Assembly (NCBI GenBank): GCA_030950835.1
Contig: JAUZQU010000037.1
Span: 1-9,440, forward strand
From: Mariprofundaceae bacterium
GTDB lineage: Bacteria > Pseudomonadota > Zetaproteobacteria > Mariprofundales > Mariprofundaceae
Direction: 5' to 3'
Length of the DNA: 9,440 nt
Positions within the stretch are counted from its first letter, which is position 1. Each line of letters starts with the position of its first letter. Below are positions 1-6,763 of the stretch, in pieces. Below the pieces are notes generated by a model. The model saw nothing but the letters and a program-made list of their open reading frames with translations. It had not been told where the DNA came from and searched no databases. The position numbers and the translations under genes are program-made.

Positions 1-251
1 TTGATAAACTTGCACCTTATGTGGGTTTAGGCTGGGGTGATCCTGTATCCAGTGGTCTTCCATTTGGTTTTAGTCTTGAGTTTGGTGTGTTGATGCAAGG
101 TACGCCACAAGCTTCCATGACTACAAGTGGTTTTGCAGCAACCACATTAAGTGCCGCAGATATTGCAGCAGAAGAAAAAGCATTGGAAGATGACTTGAGT
201 GCATTTACGCTGTGGCCAGTAGCATCTATTGGTGTGAACTTTAGCTTCTAA
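1..251 (+). CDS. Outer-membrane beta-barrel-like protein, C-terminal part (5' end outside window)
   Basis: Only the last 82 codons are present. The reading frame is already open at base 3 (Asp-Lys-Leu-Ala-Pro-Tyr-Val), so the start lies upstream and the GTG at 21 is just an internal Val. The visible part has alternating aromatic and glycine-rich stretches typical of beta-strands (PYVGLGWG, then GFSLEFGVLMQG). A polar Ala/Glu-rich segment follows, and the last strand ends VASIGVNFSF. A terminal Phe after alternating hydrophobic residues is the usual beta-signal recognised by the BAM complex, so I infer an outer-membrane barrel. The phrase 'GVLMQGTPQASMT' followed by an acidic helix-like stretch and a final strand resembles a family of uncharacterised proteobacterial outer-membrane proteins known to me; its ligand or role is not apparent. 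An intrinsic terminator 28 bases past the stop closes its transcript. Confidence 0.7.
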   Translation, partial: DKLAPYVGLGWGDPVSSGLPFGFSLEFGVLMQGTPQASMTTSGFAATTLSAADIAAEEKALEDDLSAFTLWPVASIGVNFSF

Positions 252-279
252 TCTTAGTGGCATAGTATGGTTTTTTATG

Positions 280-308
280 AAAAGGGGAGCAGATGCTTCC
301 CTTTTTTT
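280..308 (+). terminator. Rho-independent terminator after the outer-membrane protein gene
   Basis: The left arm at 284-290 (GGGGAGC) pairs with 295-301 (GCTTCCC), with one G-T wobble and an AGAT loop. The stem can be extended by the A run at 280-283 pairing with the T run that starts at 302. Seven T residues (302-308) follow directly. This is a textbook intrinsic terminator for the gene ending at 251. It lies immediately upstream of the ECF sigma-factor ribosome binding site, so it may also limit readthrough into that gene. Confidence 0.85.
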
Positions 309-310
309 AT

Positions 311-318
311 GGAGGAGG
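311..318 (+). promoter_or_regulatory. Shine-Dalgarno site that sets the sigma-factor start at GTG 324
   Basis: GGAGGAGG lies five bases before an in-frame GTG at 324. The upstream in-frame ATG codons at 267 and 309 are poor starts: 267 lies before the terminator hairpin, and 309 directly follows its T tract with no ribosome binding site. Confidence 0.75.
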
Positions 319-323
319 GCGAA

Positions 324-887
324 GTGAATCCAGAAGTGAATCCACAACAGTGGTTGGATGAGCATGGTGATGCTTTGTATCGCTTTGCTATATTACGCGC
401 CAAAGATGCCGACTTGGCTGCGGATTTGGTGCAAGATACCTTGCTTGCAGCTTGGAAGTCACGCGATTCATTTTCGGGCAAGTCCAGCATACGCACTTGG
501 TTGATTGCTATTTTAAAACATAAGTGGTTGGACTATTTGCGCAAAGAAATCAAACAGCGCGAATATGCGACGCTTGCAGATGGTGATCCAACAGCTTGGT
601 TTGATGCGAATAATGGTGCATGGGCAGCACCGCCAGCACAGTGGTTGGATGACCCTGCATACTTGTGCCAAAATGAACAGTTTATGCGCACTTTACAAGC
701 TTGTGTACAAAACCTTCCCAAAAAACAGCAGTTGGCATTTGAGATGCGTGAGTTTCAAGGTTTGACGGCTACGGATATTTGTAATGTTTGCGATGTGTCT
801 GCGACCAACCTTCATGTATTGCTGCACAGGGCAAGACTTGCTTTGCGGCGATGTTTAGAACACAACTGGTTTGGAGGTGAACGTTGA
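324..887 (+). CDS. ECF-type RNA polymerase sigma-70 factor
   Basis: This is a 187-residue alternative sigma factor with regions 2 and 4 only, as in the extracytoplasmic-function group. Region 2 spans about residues 14-75 and includes AADLVQDTLLAAW and, at the promoter-melting part, SIRTWLIAILKHKWLDYLRK. A linker rich in Ala, Trp and Pro follows (about 85-115). Region 4 spans about 124-180, with LPKKQQLAFEMREFQGL and the helix-turn-helix ending LHVLLHRARLALRRCLE. The region 4 wording and the W-rich linker recall the sigma family catalogued as TIGR02943; that is from memory. The start is GTG 324, chosen for the GGAGGAGG site; the longer frame from 267 would be translated across a terminator. 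The stop overlaps the start of a zinc-type anti-sigma gene by one base, so the two are probably translationally coupled and this sigma is held inactive until the partner senses a signal. I do not recognise its target promoters. Confidence 0.9.
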   Translation: MNPEVNPQQWLDEHGDALYRFAILRAKDADLAADLVQDTLLAAWKSRDSFSGKSSIRTWLIAILKHKWLDYLRKEIKQREYATLADGDPTAWFDANNGAWAAPPAQWLDDPAYLCQNEQFMRTLQACVQNLPKKQQLAFEMREFQGLTATDICNVCDVSATNLHVLLHRARLALRRCLEHNWFGGER

Positions 888-1135
888 TGAGACATGCTTG
901 TGAAAAAGTCAGTCAGCTTACTTCTGAGCGTTTGGAGAGACGGTTAAGTTTGTTGGAGTGGTTACATTTGCGTGTGCATTTGTTGATGTGTGGTGCATGT
1001 CGGCGTTATGATGCTCATATTTTGAAGCTGCACACACTACTCTCACAACATCGCCAGCAACAGCAGCTTGATTTACCGCCACAACAACGTCAAAAGATTA
1101 AAAAAGCTTTGGATGACACGGTAAAACCTTCATAA
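887..1135 (+). CDS. Putative zinc-binding (zf-HC2 / ZAS-like) anti-sigma factor
   Basis: This 82-residue basic protein has no membrane segment. It carries the His-x3-Cys-x2-Cys signature (His31, Cys35, Cys38) with a further Cys at position 5, the layout of zinc-containing anti-sigma factors of the ZAS/zf-HC2 group. The first 50 residues are helical. The tail (53-73) is Gln-rich and probably disordered. The ATG at 887 overlaps the sigma stop (TGATG) and has GGAGG at 873-877; a TTG three bases earlier is a poorer choice. Being soluble, with Cys ligands to zinc, it could be redox- or metal-responsive like RsrA, but that is inference. The role as partner of the preceding sigma factor rests on the motif plus coupling. 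The family is often this short in association with cytoplasmic ECF regulators. Confidence 0.8.
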   Translation: MRHACEKVSQLTSERLERRLSLLEWLHLRVHLLMCGACRRYDAHILKLHTLLSQHRQQQQLDLPPQQRQKIKKALDDTVKPS

Positions 1136-1173
1136 ATCAGTCCTTTGTGTTATTTGTTTGTGTAATGTCTTGA

Positions 1174-2715
1174 ATGCTTTTAGTGTTTTCCCCATGTGTC
1201 GGTTATATTGTCATGGGTGAACAGCACTCAACTATCAAAAATACAGCTGCAACGATGGGTTTAGTAACCAAGACGTTGCTGACAAGCCAAAGTGCGCGTT
1301 TTCCTGTGCGTTGGCGTTGGACCATGATTGTGGGTTTGGCGGTGACTGCGGCAGTTTTGGTATTAGCTTTAATTGTCTTGGACTTAGAACGTGATGCGTG
1401 GTTGGATAATCAAGAAACGCAAGCGGGGGTATTGGTTGATCGTTTAGGCGATGAGTTGAAAATCCCCATGCTGGCAGGAAGCTCTGCTGAAATTGATTTT
1501 ATCATGCGTAATTTCGCTGAGAAAGTACCCGCAGTGCAAGCTGTTTACTTTAGTGATGCCAGTTTGGTATCGTGGTCTGTAGGGTTTGTTGATGATGTTG
1601 AAGATATACTAAGCAATACAATATTACCTGAAGCTACGGTGCGTTTAACGGCGAAAACCTTGTGGTATGCCAAGCAAGTCACCTATGGTGGCACGGATGT
1701 GGCGGTGATTGCAGTACGTTATTCCGAAGATGCTTGGGCAGATCTGGCGAGTCAACTGTTGTTTAGGATGTTGTCGGCTGCATTTTTTGTCATTTTTTTA
1801 GCGGCTGTTTTGGTGTATTGGTTGGCAGGTCAAATTAGTAAATCGTTAGAAGATTTGGCATCAGCGGCAAGGCATGTGGCATTGGGCAACTATACGCATG
1901 TGTTGGAAGTTTCAGGCAATGATGAGCTGAGTGATGCGGCACATCAGTTCAACAAAATGGTGCAGGAACTTCAACATAAAGATGAAATACGCAAAGTTTT
2001 TGGACGTTATTTGAATCCTAAACTGGTGTCAGACGTGTTTGAGGGTGGCAATAGTTCCTCAATGTTGAACCGCAAACAGGAAGTGACCGTTTTATTTGCC
2101 GATATGGTGGGTTTCACAGCCTTTTCAGAATCCACGGATACTGAAGAAGTGGTGGATGTGTTAAACCAACATTTTGAAGTATTTCATAGCATCATTGATT
2201 ATTATGGTGGGCATGTGGATAAATATATTGGTGATGCGGTGATGGCGGTATTTAATCATCCAAAGCAGAATGAACATCATGTGCGTAACGCAGTGATGGC
2301 GGGCATTGCGATGACGGTTGCTTGTCGTAAGCTGGGTGTTCTGCGCAAAAATGGTGAGACAGTGTCTTTTCGTGTGGGTTTGAACCGTGGTGATGTGATT
2401 GTGGGCAATATTGGTGCAGCAGAGCGTTTGGAATATACGGTGATTGGTGATGCGGTGAATGTGGCTTCGCGTATGGGTGGTTTGGGTGAAGGTGGGGAAG
2501 TGGTGATGCCCTTTGCTACATTTGAAGCGGCGGAAGAAGGCTTTTCCTTTTATGATATGGGTGAGTTGCAAGTCAAAGGTGTGCGCGATCCTTTGCGTTG
2601 CGGTGTAGTTTCGGCGCTGGATGAAACCAAACGACGCGACTTGGCATACGCGGTTGCCCAAGCTTTTGACATGACCTTACCCACGGATGTACGCATGATT
2701 ATTGGAGATATTTGA
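1174..2715 (+). CDS. Membrane-bound class III adenylate cyclase with periplasmic and HAMP domains
   Basis: The protein has up to 513 residues and probably makes cAMP from ATP. Numbering is from ATG 1174. Its layout is a cytoplasmic N-terminus, membrane helix 1 (about 50-69), a periplasmic sensor-like domain (70-198), membrane helix 2 (about 199-220), a HAMP linker (about 218-270) and a cyclase homology domain (about 300-480). Catalytic positions are intact: metal-binding Asp310 (FADMVGFT) and Asp354 (YIGDAVMAVF), adenine-selecting Lys350 and Asp426 (the Lys/Asp pair favours ATP over GTP), and transition-state Asn429 and Arg433 (NVASR). The start is uncertain: ATG 1174, 1213 and 1255 are all in frame and none has a good Shine-Dalgarno site; all keep both helices. 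The stop overlaps the next gene by one base, so the lipoprotein that follows is likely co-expressed. The signal sensed is unknown; the periplasmic domain matches nothing I recognise. Confidence 0.92.
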   Translation: MLLVFSPCVGYIVMGEQHSTIKNTAATMGLVTKTLLTSQSARFPVRWRWTMIVGLAVTAAVLVLALIVLDLERDAWLDNQETQAGVLVDRLGDELKIPMLAGSSAEIDFIMRNFAEKVPAVQAVYFSDASLVSWSVGFVDDVEDILSNTILPEATVRLTAKTLWYAKQVTYGGTDVAVIAVRYSEDAWADLASQLLFRMLSAAFFVIFLAAVLVYWLAGQISKSLEDLASAARHVALGNYTHVLEVSGNDELSDAAHQFNKMVQELQHKDEIRKVFGRYLNPKLVSDVFEGGNSSSMLNRKQEVTVLFADMVGFTAFSESTDTEEVVDVLNQHFEVFHSIIDYYGGHVDKYIGDAVMAVFNHPKQNEHHVRNAVMAGIAMTVACRKLGVLRKNGETVSFRVGLNRGDVIVGNIGAAERLEYTVIGDAVNVASRMGGLGEGGEVVMPFATFEAAEEGFSFYDMGELQVKGVRDPLRCGVVSALDETKRRDLAYAVAQAFDMTLPTDVRMIIGDI

Positions 2716-3818
2716 TGAAGTGGTCAGTATTGTTGTTCGTCCTTGCCTTGACTTTGCTTTCAGCATGTTCGGGTAAACATGGCTTGAGTCTGTTGTCGTC
2801 TTCGTATGAAACGGCAGTGGAAGACTTGAAACAAGGGCGGGTGATGGAAGCCAGAACCCGTATTTTGCAAATTGAGAAAAAACATCAAGATTATAAAGAA
2901 GCAAGGTCGTTTTTACGCAAGAAAGTCAACCCAGCACGCTTAAAACTGCTGCGTTATTATGCCCGGTTGGGCAAAAAAGAGGAAAAACGTCGGCATTGGG
3001 CAAAAGCAGTTTTGGCGTATCAAACTGCAGCAGGATTATCAATTCGGCCTAAAGCTTTATTGCGCTATCAGGTCAATATGGTGGTGCAGGTGCGTAAACT
3101 GCGGGCGCAAAGTATGTATGCCCAACGTAAAAAAGAAGATGTATCGTGGTTGAAATGGTTGAATGATTATAACCCACCTCAAGGTCTGCTGGGTGATGAT
3201 GCTGTGTTTGCCACAGCTTTGCATGATGTGGAAAGCATTTCTCAGAAACGTTTGCGAGATACTTGGGCATTGGCACAAAAATATAAGCGTATGGATGTGC
3301 CTGAGTTGACTTGGGTTTATGCGGATTCTTATTTGCGTTTTGCGCCCAGCAGCAAAAAGGCGCAAGACTTGAAAAATGCGATGGCAACGGCGATTCCTCA
3401 AGGTTTTAATCTTGGCAAAACAACCAAGAAAAAGAAACGTGTGAAATCGCGTAAAAGTAAGTCAAAAATGAGCAAACAAGAAGTCGTAAAACAGATGGAG
3501 CTGAACCACTGGATTACGGCCAGAACATATGCACATAAATTGCGCCGACAAGGGCATTCCGATGCAGACAAGCTGTTAGCAAGTATTACGGCTAAAACCA
3601 AAACATTGGCTGAAGATGCTTATCGTAATGGTAACTTGGCGTTTAGGTTAGAGCGTATTGATGCGGCGGTGTCCTTGTGGGGAAAAGCGGTGAAATGGAT
3701 GCCTAAAGAGCAGGCTTACATTGATGCTTTGCGTAGGGGGAAACAAATTCAAGAGCGTGTGCGCATTTTGAAAACTGAAGAAAGCGCAGCAGAGCGTAAT
3801 ACCAAGGTTGAGGAATAA
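2715..3818 (+). CDS. TPR-like lipoprotein co-transcribed with the adenylate cyclase
   Basis: This 367-residue predicted lipoprotein has a hydrophobic signal followed by lipobox LLSAC, with the acylated Cys at 18. GGAG at 2704-2707 lies seven bases before ATG 2715, and that ATG overlaps the cyclase stop as TGATG. The mature protein is alpha-helical and very rich in Lys and Arg. Helix pairs at about 31-67, 78-107 and 300-345 have the spacing and Ala/Leu/Tyr pattern of tetratricopeptide-like repeats (for example GNLAFRLERIDAAVSLWGKA). A strongly basic, probably unstructured stretch (235-255, KKKKRVKSRKSKSK) separates the two helical halves. No enzyme motif is visible. Possible roles include a scaffold in the envelope or an accessory to the cyclase sensor; I do not recognise the family. 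It ends two bases before ispG. Confidence 0.8.
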   Translation: MKWSVLLFVLALTLLSACSGKHGLSLLSSSYETAVEDLKQGRVMEARTRILQIEKKHQDYKEARSFLRKKVNPARLKLLRYYARLGKKEEKRRHWAKAVLAYQTAAGLSIRPKALLRYQVNMVVQVRKLRAQSMYAQRKKEDVSWLKWLNDYNPPQGLLGDDAVFATALHDVESISQKRLRDTWALAQKYKRMDVPELTWVYADSYLRFAPSSKKAQDLKNAMATAIPQGFNLGKTTKKKKRVKSRKSKSKMSKQEVVKQMELNHWITARTYAHKLRRQGHSDADKLLASITAKTKTLAEDAYRNGNLAFRLERIDAAVSLWGKAVKWMPKEQAYIDALRRGKQIQERVRILKTEESAAERNTKVEE

Positions 3819-3820
3819 AT

Positions 3821-4930
3821 ATGCGTGATTCGATTGTGATGCCACGCCGCAAAACGCGGCAAATTATGGTGGGTGATGTTGCTGTGGGTGGTGATGCGCC
3901 GATTGCTGTGCAGTCGATGACCAACACCTTGACTACAGATATTGATGCCACAGTTGCACAAATTCATGGTTTGGAAGAAGCAGGGGCAGATATTGTTCGT
4001 GTTTCTGTGCCTGATGCTGAATCTGCGGCAGCTATGCCTGATATTTTAGCGCAAACCAACCTTCCTATCATTGCGGACATTCACTTTAGCTATAAAATGG
4101 CATTGCTTGCCTTGGATGCGGGTGTACATGGTTTGCGATTAAACCCAGGCAATATTGGTAGTCGAGATAGAGTAGAGCGGGTGGTCAAAGCGGCGCAAGA
4201 GCGTGGTGTTTCGATTCGCATTGGGGTGAATGCAGGTTCTTTGGAAAAGGAAGTGAACGAAAAATATGGTGAGCCTTGTGCGGATGCCATGGTGGAATCG
4301 GCTTTGCGTCATATTCGTATTTTAGAAGATATGAACTTCAATGACATTAAAGTCTCGCTTAAAGCCAGCAATATCCCCATGACGGTGGCGGCTTATCGTA
4401 AACTTGCGGATAAAGTGGATTATCCGTTCCATTTGGGTATTACTGAATCAGGAAGTTTGTTTGGCGGCACAGTGAAATCATCGGTAGGGCTAGGTTTGAT
4501 ATTGGCTGATGGTATCGGTGATACGATTCGTGTTTCTTTGGCAGCAGAACCTAAAGAAGAAATCAAAGTCGGCTTTGAAATTTTAAAAAGCCTTGGTTTG
4601 CGTCACCGTGGTGTGAACTTGATTGCTTGCCCTTCTTGTGCGCGGCAGAAGTTCAACGTGATTGAGACGGTACAAGAGCTTGAAGCACGTTTGGCGCATA
4701 TCCAAGAAAGCGTGGATGTGGCGGTGATTGGCTGCGTGGTCAATGGACCTGGTGAAGCTAAAGAAGTGGACTTGGGTATTACGGGTGGTTATCCCGTGCA
4801 TACATTTTACCATGATGGCGAGAAATTTGGTAAAGTTCGCTCGAATACCATGGTGGATAACTTGGTTGCAGAAGTAGAGAAACGCGCCGCGAAAATCCGT
4901 GAAGATAAAGAAAAGGCATTGCAGGGGTAA
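3821..4930 (+). CDS. ispG: 4-hydroxy-3-methylbut-2-en-1-yl diphosphate synthase (MEP pathway)
   Basis: IspG (GcpE) converts 2-C-methyl-D-erythritol 2,4-cyclodiphosphate to HMBPP in the penultimate step of the cytosolic MEP isoprenoid pathway, using a 4Fe-4S cluster. At 369 residues it has the length of the short bacterial form. The N-terminal TIM barrel shows PIAVQSMTNT (27-36) and GLRLNPGNIG (104-113). The C-terminal cluster domain has Cys270 and Cys273 (ACPSCARQ), Cys305 (VIGCVVNGPGEA) and Glu312, the known cluster ligands. ATG 3821 follows GAGGA at 3810-3814, inside the end of the upstream lipoprotein gene, so it is probably in the same transcript. There are no odd features. Its co-location with the cyclase pair is likely incidental. 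Confidence 0.98.
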   Translation: MRDSIVMPRRKTRQIMVGDVAVGGDAPIAVQSMTNTLTTDIDATVAQIHGLEEAGADIVRVSVPDAESAAAMPDILAQTNLPIIADIHFSYKMALLALDAGVHGLRLNPGNIGSRDRVERVVKAAQERGVSIRIGVNAGSLEKEVNEKYGEPCADAMVESALRHIRILEDMNFNDIKVSLKASNIPMTVAAYRKLADKVDYPFHLGITESGSLFGGTVKSSVGLGLILADGIGDTIRVSLAAEPKEEIKVGFEILKSLGLRHRGVNLIACPSCARQKFNVIETVQELEARLAHIQESVDVAVIGCVVNGPGEAKEVDLGITGGYPVHTFYHDGEKFGKVRSNTMVDNLVAEVEKRAAKIREDKEKALQG

Positions 4931-4934
4931 GGTT

Positions 4935-5270
4935 ATGCGTCATGTTATCATAGTTTTAGGGCTGCTTTTTGTGCTGGTGGGTTGTACACAAGAAACACAA
5001 AATAAAATCAGTCGCTCCGTACAAAATTGGACAGGGGTGAACGGTGTATTGGAAGTGTATGCGGGCAACAAGTTGGTCAAACGTTTCCTTGCCATTGATA
5101 AGTTGAGCACGGCTGTTTCCACCACCGATGATACGGCGCGGCCTTATCGTTTTGGTTATGGTGTGTTGGATGAAAACATGAATATGCGGGTTGATCGCAA
5201 TGAGCAGAAAGTATATTTCGAATTTAGCGACTATTCCACGTCGTATATTTTTTATACTTATCCAGAATAA
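4935..5270 (+). CDS. Small conserved lipoprotein of unknown function
   Basis: The product has 111 residues and a short signal ending in lipobox VLVGC, with Cys17 as lipidation site. ATG 4935 was chosen because it gives a compact signal peptide and has AGGGG at 4922-4926 eight bases upstream; a GTG/ATG further upstream at 4899 would overlap ispG and add 12 charged residues. The mature part is beta-rich: VNGVLEVYAGNKLVKRFLAIDKLSTA, a linker ending ARPYRFGYGVLD, then acidic DENMNMRVDRNEQ, which looks like a calcium-type loop, and a final YFEFSDYSTSYIFY. I recall similar small lipoproteins in several proteobacteria but know no function. It lies four bases after ispG and two before serB, consistent with one operon. 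Confidence 0.85.
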   Translation: MRHVIIVLGLLFVLVGCTQETQNKISRSVQNWTGVNGVLEVYAGNKLVKRFLAIDKLSTAVSTTDDTARPYRFGYGVLDENMNMRVDRNEQKVYFEFSDYSTSYIFYTYPE

Positions 5271-5272
5271 AT

Positions 5273-6247
5273 ATGCGCGATAAACTGTTGTTAGAGCAGG
5301 TCTTGCCAAGCTATGTTGCAGGTGTGAAGCCCAACTTACAAATGTATGTCTCCACTATCACAGAAGTGGCTCATGCTGGGCAGATTGCCGCTGCTTTGGC
5401 GGGAAAAGAACTGGAAGTGGTGGACATTTTGGATGTTAGCGGTGGCTGCAAGCTGCTATTACATGGTTCAGCACACTCAGGGTCAGTAAAGCCTGCGCTG
5501 AGACAGTCGGCAAAAGACTTAACCCAAGACTTTTTTGCATTATCAGCAGCAATAGGTGTGGATATTGCGCTGGTGGATGCGTTGCCCACGCCAAGTTTGG
5601 CGCAAGCAGGTGTGTTGTTCATGGACATGGACTCTACGCTGATTCAATGTGAATGTATTGACGAAATCGCAGGTTTTTTAGGGGTTAAAGACAAGGTATC
5701 AGCCATTACTCAACAAGCGATGGAAGGTAAATTGGACTTCTCCGAATCATTGGTTGCTAGAGTGCAGTTGTTGGCAGGTTTGGACGAGCAGGTATTGCGA
5801 CAAGTATATGCGCAATGTATTTGTTTGACCGATGGCGCAGAAGACTTGATTCAAACCGTGCAACAAGCAGGCTGGAAAGTGGGCTTGGTTTCAGGTGGTT
5901 TTACATTTTTCACCGATTTGTTACAACAGCGATTAAAGCTTGATTTCAGCTGTGCTAATCAACTCGAAATGGTAGGCGGCAAACTCACAGGACGTGTTTT
6001 AGGTGCGATTGTCGATGCCAATAAAAAACGAGAATTGTTGCTAGCGCAAAGCCAAGTTTGGGGTATAGAGATGAAACAGACCATGGCTTTGGGTGATGGA
6101 GCCAATGATTTACCTATGTTACAAGCAGCGGGTTTGGGCATTGCTTTCCATGCCAAACCCAAAGTGCGTCAGCTGGCACCTTATGCCTTGAGTGTAGGCG
6201 GTTTAAATCAGGCTTTACATCTTATTTCCCCTGTGGAGGATGCATAA
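5273..6247 (+). CDS. serB: Phosphoserine phosphatase
   Basis: SerB hydrolyses O-phospho-L-serine to serine and phosphate, the last step of serine biosynthesis, in the cytoplasm. The protein is 324 residues, close to the usual bacterial length. Residues about 1-110 form an N-terminal ACT-like regulatory region of weak similarity. The HAD phosphatase domain follows. Motif I is DMDST with nucleophile Asp118 and acid/base Asp120, motif II is the Ser207 segment (LVSGGF), and motif III has Lys251 with GDGANDLPML (Asp275, Asp279). The cap region carries the family's Glu-Cys-Ile-Asp-Glu at 127-131. The start ATG 5273 lies two bases after the small lipoprotein stop and has only a weak ribosome site, so translation may depend on the upstream gene. 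The end abuts def directly. Confidence 0.96.
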   Translation: MRDKLLLEQVLPSYVAGVKPNLQMYVSTITEVAHAGQIAAALAGKELEVVDILDVSGGCKLLLHGSAHSGSVKPALRQSAKDLTQDFFALSAAIGVDIALVDALPTPSLAQAGVLFMDMDSTLIQCECIDEIAGFLGVKDKVSAITQQAMEGKLDFSESLVARVQLLAGLDEQVLRQVYAQCICLTDGAEDLIQTVQQAGWKVGLVSGGFTFFTDLLQQRLKLDFSCANQLEMVGGKLTGRVLGAIVDANKKRELLLAQSQVWGIEMKQTMALGDGANDLPMLQAAGLGIAFHAKPKVRQLAPYALSVGGLNQALHLISPVEDA

Positions 6248-6763
6248 ATGAGCATACAACGCATTTTAATTTACCCTGAAGACTGTCTGAAAAAAGTCGC
6301 CCAGCCTATCCAAGATTTTGGCACGGATGATTTGAAAACCTTGGTGCAAGATTTGTTGGATAGCATGTATGATGCACCAGGTGTAGGGCTTGCAGCACCA
6401 CAAATTGGTGTGTCGTTGCGTGTAGCGGTGACGGATGTAAACTGGCGTAGCGAAGGGGCTGAAAAGCAACACCAAGTATGGATTAACCCTGAGTTTCTGT
6501 GGAAAAGTGAAAAGACCGAGATTACCGAAGAAGGTTGTTTGTCATTGCCTGATATGTATGCCGATATTGAGCGACCAAGTGCGCTGCGTTTACGTTGGTT
6601 TGATGTGGTGGGCAATGTATTTGAGGAAGATTTTGAAGGTTTTCAAGCTGTAGCTTTGCAACATGAGTTTGACCACTTGGATGGTAAAGTATTCATTGAT
6701 TATGTCAGTGCTTTAAAACGGCGTATGATGGTGAAGAAACTCAAGAAGAAGTATTTCTCATGA
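6248..6763 (+). CDS. def: Peptide deformylase
   Basis: Def removes the formyl group from the initiator methionine of nascent proteins in the cytoplasm, using a metal ion. The 171-residue protein has all three family motifs: GVGLAAPQ (45-52), EGCLSLP with metal ligand Cys97, and QHEFDHLDG with ligands His139 and His143 and catalytic Glu140. The C-terminus is Lys-rich, as in the common type I enzyme. ATG 6248 immediately follows the serB stop, with GGAGG at 6236-6240 seven bases upstream. The stop overlaps the fmt start by four bases (ATGA), a classic coupled def-fmt pair. Confidence 0.98.
   Translation: MSIQRILIYPEDCLKKVAQPIQDFGTDDLKTLVQDLLDSMYDAPGVGLAAPQIGVSLRVAVTDVNWRSEGAEKQHQVWINPEFLWKSEKTEITEEGCLSLPDMYADIERPSALRLRWFDVVGNVFEEDFEGFQAVALQHEFDHLDGKVFIDYVSALKRRMMVKKLKKKYFS

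Noticed and set aside
267..323. An N-terminal extension of the sigma factor from ATG 267 or ATG 309.
   Set aside because: It is translated across the terminator hairpin and T tract; the strong Shine-Dalgarno site points to GTG 324.
1136..1254. Possible promoter elements before the cyclase (TAATGT at 1163-1168, TTATAT at 1203-1208).
   Set aside because: Neither has a -35 hexamer at suitable spacing, and the region is short and A/T-rich enough for chance matches.
2161..2661. A 166-codon minus-strand open frame inside the cyclase domain.
   Set aside because: It is opposite a fully conserved cyclase domain with intact catalytic residues, has no ribosome site and its product is His/Thr-rich without recognisable motifs; it is a shadow frame.
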